Source of the DNA: Rugalucina vietnamica
Taxonomy: Eukaryota > Mollusca > Bivalvia > Lucinida > Lucinidae
Direction: 5' to 3'
Assembly: GCA_964017185.1 (NCBI GenBank)
Contig: OZ024871.1
Span: 59,509,226 to 59,573,225, forward strand
Length of the DNA: 64,000 nucleotides
Made by a program: the position numbers and the translations under genes. The notes beneath the pieces were generated by a model, which was not told the origin of the DNA, did not search any database, and worked only from the letters and a program-made list of their open reading frames with translations. The stretch's first letter is position 1, and each line of letters starts with the position of its first letter. Positions 54,151-64,000 of the stretch are shown piece after piece.

Positions 54151-56248
54151 ATTCATAGTGACTAACCATAATAACATTCTACAAAATAACAATATAAAGC
54201 TGCTCCGACATTTTAGTTCTCTATCTTTTTCGAATTTTATTAAAATAAACACCTAGTCAAATCTAAACACCCACCAAGAAGATACCAATCGAATTTTGAT
54301 TATAAGATTAGGCACTATAAGACTAATTCTTTAAATAATTATTTTATTAATTAATCTAGAGAATTATTCATATTTTGAATAATTATAACAGTAATAATTA
54401 ACGCCTAGAAAACAAACGATTTTCGAGCAGTCTCCCCTGATCTATTTATAGACGTCTTTGAAATTGTCCATAGAAAAATGATGTATTTTATTATTCTGAG
54501 TACTTTAACAACTAGAACATTTATAATTCACGTCATAATTGACGTCATATATGCAAGAAAGATCTAACACAACATTTAAATAACACAGTTTTGCTGTTTT
54601 GCTGAATTTTCATTTTCGACAAAGGGCTGAATTTCCGTCGGTATGGAGAGGTTTAACGGTATGGAGAGGTTGTAGAAATGTATATTAATTCTCTTTAAAA
54701 AACGCTAGGGTTCATACAGACCACATCCCAGGACATTATTAGCTGTCATAGGCTATAAAGGGATATCTAAATATGAAAAGTCTTTTTCTCTGAAACAACA
54801 AGGCCCACAGATTTTTATATTTTGTGTAAAACATTTTATATTTTGTGTAAAATTTCTCCGTCGTCGGCGGTCCGGCCAGACTTTTTTGGCCGAAAATGGT
54901 TTCGGCCGGACCACAATTGTTGATTATTCGGCTGAAAATTTGTTTGCCTTTTCGACTTTTTTGAAGTGCGGTGGCTCATTTAATCCGCCCAAGGGTGTGA
55001 AAGATGGTCGTTATAAAAACAATCACGAAAATGACACCTGTATTGTCATTATTGGATTTTGAATCTCTACTGTGATCATAAAAGTAAGCAGAATAAAAAG
55101 AGGGACGCAAATCTACATCATATAATGAAAGATTGAATAGGCACTTTATTCTAAAACCGAGATTATATATTCGTCTGTGTCATTACCATTGTAATACTTA
55201 GCAAAGTCATCAGCTATATTGTTCAACTTTCTTCAATTCAATTGCATTTGCAAAATACTGTACAGACTAATTGATTTATGAAACGCCTCTATTTCGATGA
55301 TGAGCATGGTTGTTCAGAAGCATACCCACAGCAAATCATTTTACTTGAAGTATACTATCTGTTGCTGGAGCCAGACTGTCTACTGTTGTAATTGGCATAA
55401 GCGTTCAGAACCCTTCAACATTATTTCGACCACCTGACTTGAGATGGATATAAGATCATGCACCCTTGACCAAGCGTGGATTGTCAAATGGATGTCTGGA
55501 CATGTATTGGTTTCTCATTGTTTTGCGTATATGGTGATTTATATGCATTAAGCTTGGGAGTGTTTATTATTTGCTTACCAGTTTTACATTAAACCATATA
55601 TCTTACAGAAATAATTCTACGTTCTGCCATAACATCCTCCAAAAGCGATAATTCCCCTGATATTATCTGGTAAAGGCTTACTCAGTTATGAAACCCATTT
55701 CAAACTGGACTGCAAGAAGGACACAGACTACGGTCTGATGTTTTACCACAACCAAATATTTACGGTCCTTCAAATGTCCCTTTTATATGACCCCTTCCCT
55801 TTCGCATTAATGTTTTCTCTGCTCTTAAATGGACTTGGTTTTACTTTTTATTCTTTTCGGTTTACATTGATTGTAGATATTTGAGCAATACATAGACGTT
55901 TGTGTATGACGCTTACATATTTTCCTCAATGGTTCGCAACCATCTCACTTCTTGCCACTGTTACACTATGTCTACACTATGTCTCATCTGAAGTGCTTAA
56001 TCGTTAGGTCCAAACACGATCGGCGAGTGTTTTTGATCAGTCTGTGATATCACAGCCCTTCTTCAATGTGAGATGGTCACAGTTGCATGCACAATCATGA
56101 AATACCTAAATCATCGTAATTATTTTCAACATTGGTTTTAAAGATGTCATCTGCTGAGAAGTTCGAATAGTGTTGAGAGAATGCTAGTGCTTTTCGTCAA
56201 ACCTCTTGTCTTGCTGGAGAAGTTTTGGTTATGCTTTTAATGTTACAG
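54151..56248. other. Long gap; minor repeats only
   Basis: AT-rich. GGTATGGAGAGGTTTAACGG/GGTATGGAGAGGTTGTAG at ~54640-54675 and ATTTTATATTTTGTGTAAA x2 at ~54825-54860 are short direct repeats. GGTCCGGCC/GGCCGGACC near 54868-54910 is a 9-bp inverted repeat. No frame or exon that I can support. Confidence 0.35.
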
Positions 56249-56432
56249 TCAAAGTGGCAATGGATCATCCACAGAATAGCACAGCCCATCGGTGACGACT
56301 GTATGAGGCCAACGCAGTGTATGTGGATTTCTGTACTTGTACATTTTGCTTCCAAACATGTTATGTGTTCGTAATCCTCTTGTCCCCGCTGTCCCCCAAC
56401 ATTGAAGAATGTTGTGAGCATACCATGGCAAG
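56249..56432 (+). other. Possible spliced exon (coding status unclear)
   Basis: TGCTTTTAATGTTACAG directly before 56249 and AAG/GTAAAT at 56432/56433 are good acceptor and donor matches 184 nt apart. One frame is open for 43 codons (SKWQWIIHRIAQPIGDDCMR...) and then stops inside the segment, so it would be a last coding exon or noncoding. Frames on the opposite strand are also open. Evidence is limited to signals. Confidence 0.2.
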
Positions 56433-57192
56433 GTAAATCTACCTGGAAGTGTCTTGAATAGATAATATTTGCTTCAAATGCGTTTGTGGCTTTTACTTAA
56501 ATGAGTTTTGCGTACCGCCATTGTACCGGTGTACTATCGCTGTAAAATGCAATGGGTGTTTCCGCAATGTTTGTTTGATTATATATAAACCGCTGTGGCA
56601 AGATCGGACGGCGATTTATACTTATTAAGCTATCCAAAAATCAAGAATAGTTATGTACCACAGTATTATGCACGGTTCAGTGATGACAAAAGCGTATATG
56701 GTCCGTGGCATATGTTACATATTTAGCTGTAAATGTATGGTCATGATGAGCCGCGTCAAGAGATGCCCTATCTAAAATACCGATTCCTTCTACCATAACA
56801 GAATGGTACAACCATTTCAATTCCTGAAGCTAAACTTTCAAGAGTCTATCATTTGTATGATGTCGCCCAGTCCTTCGTGCGCTGGGTCGGCTCGAATGTT
56901 GATGATCGGCAACTCTCGTGATGTGGCTCAAATGTTGAAATTATAATATGATCGACGTAATTTGAATAATACTTACATTTAACATACTTTATATAGTTGT
57001 AATAGTGTCAATTAGATCATAAAGTCTTATTTTTAAGATGTTTTTGGAAATATGATTTTATATTTAAGAGAGCACGGTTGCCCGGCGGTCCCATAGTAAC
57101 GCCCAACAGTACTGGTAGCACCCAGGAAATGATGGCACCATCCTGGGATGACTGAAGAATTGCTGACTGGGTCGTTAAAACTTCAATTAAGG
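56433..57192. other. Gap without recognised features
   Basis: No repeat partner, frame or motif that I can support. Confidence 0.3.
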
Positions 57193-57610
57193 ATTGAAAT
57201 TCAGATTTTTAGTTTTCACTGGATGATGAAAAACATTAGGCTGTTTTAATGTCTGTGAAGCCCGAAGGGCTTCTCGGAGACATTAAAACAGCTAATGTTT
57301 TTCATCATCCAGTGAAAGCTAAAATCTGAATTTCAATACTTATATTTACATTTTATATTATCAGTCAAGTATCAGATTTTTAATTGCGCATATCATCGTT
57401 CATTTTCATGTTATTTGACATTAAATCCGACTTAACGTAATTTTGGAACAGCCAAAACGTCAAATTTTCGCGCCTAACGTCATGACGATACGCGGCCAAC
57501 GTCACGTCAACAAGAGTAAACAAACAACGTCACTGGATGAGTTCTGACGTCAGTCCGCCCATAGGTGTGGCCTCTAGACCACGTGACTTAATGTTTTTCA
57601 TTGGGAAATG
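57193..57610. mobile_element. Foldback element with 145-bp palindrome and CRE-like motifs
   Basis: 57193-57337 is a near-complete palindrome: arms start ATTGAAATTCAGATTTT, differ by a few substitutions and indels, and meet at GAAGCCCGAAGGGCTTC. Downstream (57430-57570) are six ACGTCA motifs, including a full TGACGTCA. TAATGTTTTTCATTGGG at 57591 is a third, inverted copy of the arm text GATGAAAAACATTA, possibly the far end. The GC apex and CRE-like cluster resemble the element at 24148-24441, though the arm sequences differ. Confidence 0.65.
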
Positions 57611-59738
57611 AAGAACATCAAGAAAGATACTTTCATCTAGGGCGATTGCAATAAAAATGTAAATATTACAAATATAAACTTCAATACAAACAAAGAAACA
57701 AAAACTTAGTGAAAAACAAACAAATCACAATCCTGTCAATTATTGACGGTATTTGACTTATTTCATATAGGTTAGTTGCTTTACTTTTAAGGGTAACGAT
57801 GTTCATCATGGAAACATGTCCGTGAAATGTATGCCCCTGTTGACCACACTTTTGTTTAGCAAAACTGGGATTTGCAGGGGTATACATGTAAAATTTTTCT
57901 TATTTTTGATCCGGGACATACATCGTGGGTGCTCGTTGGATCCGCCTTGTCGAGGCGGTTCTAGCGTGGGCCCGCGCGGTGTGTTTTTGGTGAAAGTATT
58001 AAAGATGATGATTTTTTTCTGATGAAAATTTTGAATTTGTACAGTCGAAAAAAAATTCTTTATATTGCATGGGCATGTTTGCGTTATGCTGTATTTTCTC
58101 TGCTATACATGTATCGATGCATTCTAGCGTTCACTCAAAGCATATAGGTACATGTAATATCTTTATGTTGTATTTACACTTCTTATAATTGCAAGTATGT
58201 TTTCATATAAAACAGTAAGCATACTAAAACTTGCCTTTTCCTTATTATTTCGTTTTCGCTAAGGGCACAAGGTTGTAATATTATCAAAAATGACACATAT
58301 GAAGCCGATTCCCCGTAGTTTGGTCCCTTGTGGAATACAAGGGATAAACAATGGAGAGTGGGGATATTTCCCAATAAAATCAGTTTGCAGACATAGTTTT
58401 GGTGTGCTACATGTAACTTACCGCGAATAAGATAAATCTGCAGTGTGTCATGAATCCGAAGTTTGCAGTCTAGATCTTGTCCTATAGTAATTTAATTTAG
58501 TTTCTGTCTTAAAATATTGTCTGTACGATAAACATTGGTCCAGTCACAAGTTTGTAGAGTCACAAAGCATGTAAGGGCACTGTAGTTACTCCTATCGGTA
58601 TAAAATCAAATATGAGCACCAACTATTTGCACGTGGATATCATGAATCTTTGACGCATTTGTGACTCGGTAAACTTGTGTAGGGATCATGAGTTGATGTG
58701 TTCGACGTTTAATGTCATCATTTCTTTTGTTTTAATTTTCTTTTTGTACATGTATAAGGCAAACGAAGCACAAATTTCGACACAAATCTTAATTATGTAC
58801 TAATTTTATAATACAGCACTAAAAGATGCAGAGTAAATAGTCACCTTTGATAAGTTGATGCATTACTCCTTCTCTAGGAAAGTATACTCCAACTTGAACT
58901 TTAAGCTTGTGTTCATTTGTAGTCTCCCTTGACGCGGTTCAGCATTTCTATTATATATACGTTAACCGTACGAACTCTTTTAATATTACATATAAGAGCA
59001 GTGAATGAGTGTATTAAATAGTTGATGCCTTTCTGGTTGTTGGTCTGCTGGTCCGTCTGTCTGTCTGTCTATGTATGTCTATCAAAAATGCCAGGAACAT
59101 GATGTGCGTTAAATCATGTAAATGGAATGAAATAATATTCACAATACTTTTGGTATCATGAGCTAACCCCAGCATTTAGTTTATTTGTATTTACCATGAT
59201 TTTTCTCTCCTTCCCTCCAATTAGACGTTTTTCATATAAAACGGAGATAAATTCAGCTGTAGTAGGAAATTTGAATTAACGATTACTTATGTTTGGATCT
59301 CATTGATAGAATATTGCACTCGTAGTAATGCATATAACACCGATGGCTAGTAAGACTAATATTTATAAAAACGTGTACCACACCGGTCATCCGTAGACAG
59401 CCGATGCGATGACTTGTTACTAGATCGGTATGTGCATACCACATTCTTATATTTGTATCATCCACTTCGATTATTTTCGGTCGCGTTGGTTGTCTCTGGA
59501 TAACCGATTGGATACTATAATTACAATTTGAATAAATGTTAATGTATTCACGTTTGTCTAAAAAGTGGTCATACGAAATGTATATTTTGAACTGTTAATG
59601 TTTTGTGTATGAATGTTTTGTTGTGCTTCAAGCATGATGTAGATATTTTTGAACATGTTATCGCATGACGCTCTTTTTTTTATCACAGTTGTGTGCACGC
59701 ATTTATGACGCATTAAACTTTAAAATAAACAATGAACT
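57611..59738. other. Long gap without recognised genes
   Basis: AT-rich. Short microsatellite GTCTGTCTGTCTGTC at ~59055. No repeats shared with the rest of the window and no convincing exon. Confidence 0.35.
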
Positions 59739-60950
59739 ACCGGCGTCAAGTTGGATGAAAATTTCATCCGGTGAAAATTTCATCTAGCAGAAGAAAAAAA
59801 AAGTTGGATGAAAATTTCATCTGGACCTGCCCAGTAAAAGTGGTTCATGTCAAAACAAATCCTGCTCCCGTAATAGCTCTTATTTAGGCAAGCAGCTTAT
59901 ACTGCAATATAGATACATGTTGTATGAAGGTTTGTGGTAAGGCGACAAAAGTCAGAGGGGGGGGGGGGGTCAAAATGTTTCTTTCAATATTTCTCGAGAT
60001 TCTGTTCCGAAACCAGCTCTTGTGCCAGCATGCCGCTTATACTGCGATATAGATAAATGTTCTATAGAGGTTTGTGGCAAATTTCATCAGGATTGAAAGA
60101 GGATCCGAAGGGTAGTCAGGTCGCCAAAAGTCAGAGGGGGTTGTCTAAAATGCGGTTTTTGATATTCCTCGGTCTCCTGCTCCCAAACCAGCTCTTGTGC
60201 CAGCAAGCCGCTTATGCTTGAATATAGGTATATGTTCTATGAAGTTTTGTTGCAAGTCTCATCAGAATTGAAAGAGGATGAGATGGATAGACAGGGCGCC
60301 AAATATCAGAGGGGTGTCCATAATGCTGTTTTCAACATTTCTCGATCCCCAGCCCCCAAACCAGCTCTTGTGCCACCAAGCCGCATATACTGCGATATAA
60401 GCGTATGTTCTAAGAGGGCCTTAAACAAGTCTCCTAAGGATTGGAAAATGATGAGAATAATAGCCAGGGCGCCAAAAGTCAGTAGATTGTCCAAAGTGCT
60501 GTTTTAAACATTTCTCGATCTCTAGACCCCAAACCAGCTCTTGTGCCACTAAACCGCTTATACCACCATATAGGTAGATGTTGTAAGAAGGGACGAGGCA
60601 AGTCTTATTATGATTGAAAGAGGATGAGAAGGGTAGGCAGGGTGCCAAATATCAGAGGGGTATCCAAATAATGATTTCAAAAAAATTCACTAACTTCAGC
60701 CCCCAAGCCAGCTCTTTTGCCAGCATTCGGCTTATACTGTGAACGTGTTGTACAAGATTTTTGTTTGTTTTCGAGTTTAAAATCTTAATTATTGATTTTC
60801 TATTTAAAGCAATAAAATTTTGTAAGACATTTTTTGAGCGTGTCCCCATAGAAACGTGCTGGCCACGATTTTTAGAATAAGGCAAACCAAACCATCCGGA
60901 CATTATGGTTTGTGTCTATGGTTCTTTAAATGATGATATATGAATGTGTG
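59739..60950 (+). repeat. 116-bp leader and diverged monomers at the start of the long satellite
   Basis: 59739-59854 is the third copy of the 116-bp sequence seen at 22761 and 23866. The first monomers after it match the first monomers after 22876 (CAAGCAGCTTATACTGCAAT, then GGGGGGG-rich text), so the two arrays share the same start. About six diverged ~150-170-bp monomers follow, then ~200 bp of unrelated sequence (60740-60930). Confidence 0.7.
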
Positions 60951-63900
60951 TGGCAAGTCTCATTAGGATTGAAAGAGGATGAGGAGGGTAGCCAGGCCCC
61001 CCAACGGCTCTAGGGTCATATTTTCCTGTACAGAATTGGCTATTTTCGACACTTCTAGGTCTACTGCTCCGAAACTAGCTCTTGTGCCAGGAAGCCGCTA
61101 GTACTGTGATAAATGTATATGTTATATAAAAGTATGTGGCAAGTCTCATCAGGATTGAAAGAGGATGAGATGGGTAGCCAGGGCCCCCAATGTCATGGGG
61201 GGTCTCAAAAATTCCATTTTCGAGAGTTTTCGGTTTCCTGCTCCCAAACTAGCTCTTGTGCCAGGAAGCCGCTAGTACTACGACATAGATGTATAGTATA
61301 TACAAGTATGTGGCAAGTCTCATCAGGATTGAAAGAGGATGAGATGGGTAGCCAGACCCCCCACTATGTCAGAGGGGGGTGCAAAAAAAATATTTTCGAT
61401 CTTTCTCGGTCTCTTGCTCCCAAACTAGCTCTTGTGCCAGGAAGCCGCTTATATTGCAATAAAGGTATATGATATATGAATGTATGTGGCAAGTCTCATC
61501 AGGATTGAAAGAGGATGAGGAGGGTAGCCAGGCCCCCCAACGGCTCTAGGGTCATATTTTCCTGTACAGAATTGGCTATTTTCGACACTTCTAGGTCTAC
61601 TGCTCCGAAACTAGCTCTTGTGCCAGGAAGCCGCTAGTACTGTGATAAATGTATATGTTATATAAAAGTATGTGGCAAGTCTCATCAGGATTGAAAGAGG
61701 ATGAGATGGGTAGCCAGGGCCCCCAATATCATGGGGGGTGTCAAAAAATTCCATTTTCGATAGTTTTCGGTCTCCTGCTCCCAAACTAGCTCTTGTGCCA
61801 GGAAGCCACTAGTACTACGACATAGATGTATAGTATATACAAGTATGTGGCAAGTCTCATCAGGATTGAAAGAGGATGAGATGGGTAGCCAGGGCCCCCA
61901 ATGTCATGGGGGGTCTCAAAAATTCCATTTTCGAGAGTTTTCGGTTTCCTGCTCCCAAACTAGCTCTTGTGCCAGGAAGCCGCTAGTACTACGACATAGA
62001 TGTATAGTATATACAAGTATGTGGCAAGTCTCATCAGGATTGAAAGAGGATGAGATGGGTAGCCAGACCCCCCACTATGTCAGAGGGGGGTGCAAAAAAA
62101 TTATTTTCGATCTTTCTCGGTCTCTTGCTCCCAAACTAGCTCTTGTGCCAGGAAGCCGCTGATATTGCAATAAAGGTATATGATATATAAATGTATGTGG
62201 CAAGTCTCATCAGGATTGAAAGAGGATGAGGAGGGTAGCCAGGCCCCCAACGACTCTAGGGTCATATTTTCCTGTACAGAATTGGCTATTTTCGACACTT
62301 CTAGGTCTACTGCTCCGAAACTAGCTCTTGTGCCAGGAAGCCGCTAGTACTGTGATAAATGTATATGTTATATAAAAGTATGTGGCAAGTCTCATCAGGA
62401 TTGAAAGAGGATGAGATGGGTAGCCAGGGCCCCCAATATCATGGGGGGTGTCAAAAAATTCCATTTTCGATAGTTTTCGGTCTCCTGCTCCCAAACTAGC
62501 TCTTGTGCCAGGAAGCCGCTAGTACTACGACATAGATGTATAGTATATACAAGTATGTGGCAAGTCTCATCAGGATTGAAAGAGGATGAGATGGGTAGCC
62601 AGGGCCCCCAATGTCATGGGGGGTCTCAAAAATTCCATTTTCGAGAGTTTTCGGTTTCCTGCTCCCAAACTAGCTCTTGTGCCAGGAAGCCGCTAGTACT
62701 ACGACATAGATGTATAGTATATACAAGTATGTGGCAAGTCTAATCAGGATTGAAAGAGGATGAGATGGGTAGCCAGACCCCCCCACTATGTCAGAGGGGG
62801 GTGCAAAAAAATTATTTTCGATCTTTCTCGGGCTCTTGCTCCCAAACTAGCTCTTGTGCCAGGAAGCCGCTGATATTGCAATAAAGGTATATGATATATG
62901 AATGTATGTGGCAAGTCTCATCAGGATTGAAAGAGGATGAGGAGGGTAGCCAGGCCCCCCAACGGCTCTAGGGTCATATTTTCCTGTACAGAATTGGCTA
63001 TTTTCGACACTTCTAGGTCTACTGCTCCGAAACTGGCTCTTGTGCCAGGAAGCCGCTAGTACTGTGATAAATGTATATGTTATATAAAAGTATGTGGCAA
63101 GTCTCATCAGGATTGAAAGAGGATGAGATGGGTAGCCAGGGCCCCCAATATCATGGGGGGTGTCAAAAAATTCCATTTTCGATAGTTTTCGGTCTCCTGC
63201 TCCCAAACTAGCTCTTGTGCCAGGAAGCCGCTAGTACTACGACATAGATGTATAGTATATACAAGTATGTGGCAAGTCTCATCAGGATTGAAACAGGATG
63301 AGATGGGTAGCCAGGGCCCCCAATGTCATGGGGGGGGTCTCAAAAATTCCATTTTCGAGAGTTTTCGGTTTCCTGCTCCCAAACTAGCTCTTGTGCCAGG
63401 AAGCCGCTAGTACTACGACATAGATGTATAGTATATACAAGTATGTGGCAAGTCTCATCAGGATTGAAAGAGGATGAGATGGGTAGCCAGACCCCCCACT
63501 ATGTCAGAGGGGGGTGCAAAAAAATTATTTTCGATCTTTCTCGGTCTCTTGCTCCCAAAGTAGCTCTTGTGTCAGGAAGCCGCTGATATTGCAATAAAGC
63601 TATATGATATATGAATGTATGTGGCAAGTCTCATCAGGATTGAAAGAGGATGAGGAGGGTAGCCAGGCCCCCCAACGGCTCTAGGGTCATATTTTCCTGT
63701 ACAGAATTGGCTATTTTCGACACTTCTAGGTCTACTGCTCCGAAACTAGCTCTTGTGCCAGGAAGCCGCTAGTATTGTGATAAATGTATATGTTATATAA
63801 AAGTATGTGGCAAGTCTCATCAGGATTGAAAGAGGATGAGATGGGTAGCCAGGGCCCCCAATGTCATGGGGGGTCTCAAAAATTCCATTTTCGAGAGTTT

Positions 63901-64000
63901 TCGGTTTCCTGCTCCCAAACTAGCTCTTGTGCCAGGAAGCCGCTAGTACTACGACATAGATGTATAGTATATACAAGTATGTGGCAAGTCTCATCAGGAT
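60951..64000 (+). repeat. Satellite with four-monomer, 711-bp higher-order repeat
   Basis: The landmark TGGCAAGTCT occurs at 60951, 61137, 61311, 61487, 61673, 61848, 62022, 62198, 62383, 62558, 62732, 62909, 63095, 63270, 63446, 63622, 63808 and 63982. Monomers fall into four types: B (CAACGGCTCTAGGGTCATAT), C (CCCAATATCATGGGG), D (CCCAATGTCATGGGGGGTCT) and A (CACTATGTCAGAGGGGGG). From 61487 the order B-C-D-A repeats exactly three times with starts 711, 711 and 713 bp apart; the first and last blocks are B-D without C. The array runs off the window end. All open frames in it are repeat artefacts. Confidence 0.9.

Noticed and set aside
56197..56431. Minus-strand frames starting MLTTFFNVGG and MPWYAHNILQ
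   Set aside because: Two overlapping frames are open with no known domain, and the better splice signals are on the plus strand; not enough to call a gene.
60951..64000. CRISPR array
   Set aside because: The unit is a whole ~178-bp monomer without short repeat/variable spacer alternation, and monomers form a higher-order satellite in eukaryotic DNA.

Overview
The window looks like AT-rich nuclear DNA of an animal, most likely a bivalve mollusc. There are no bacterial operons. Coding sequence is almost entirely non-LTR retrotransposon remains, splice-type signals occur, and the commonest repeats have the layout of bivalve 'pearl' / Helentron-related elements: terminal palindromes, tandem cores, an (ACGG)n tract and a 3' hairpin. 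The species call is inference; the repeat content is read directly from the sequence.

Layout. 1-1134: 3' end of a LINE. 1250-6960: satellite with ~188-bp monomers in a 4-monomer higher-order order, split by two pearl/HINE-like insertions (family A), one of which carries a nested foldback element. 7625-17290 (minus): nearly full-length but broken LINE (ORF1, endonuclease, RT), split by a 3.2-kb satellite-rich insert and a ~280-bp interspersed repeat. 18490-25252 (plus): second copy of the same LINE family, split by a 3.3-kb terminal-inverted-repeat transposon with a TAG target duplication, by a tandem array framed by 116-bp direct repeats, and by a foldback element. 25985-26475: LINE fragment of another family. 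28837-30108: pearl/HINE-like family C. 31380-33480: minisatellite with orientation switches. 34056-36850: inverted-repeat and tandem-repeat debris. 38385-46980: interspersed repeats and pearl/HINE-like families A, B and D around one convincing host exon (EF-hand, 43093-43199, minus) and one weaker candidate exon. 47284-50303: region bounded by a perfect 21-bp inverted repeat and filled with SINEs and an RT fragment. 51655-54150: 5'-truncated LINE with an uninterrupted 767-codon ORF. 54151-59738: mostly featureless, with a large palindrome and a candidate exon. 59739-64000: start of a long satellite with a 711-bp, four-monomer higher-order repeat.

No transposase, helicase, rRNA, functional tRNA or CRISPR was seen. 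The most interesting material is the set of sequence-unrelated elements (A, B, C, probably D) that share one modular architecture. Families A and B also carry nuclear-receptor-like half-sites in every core unit.
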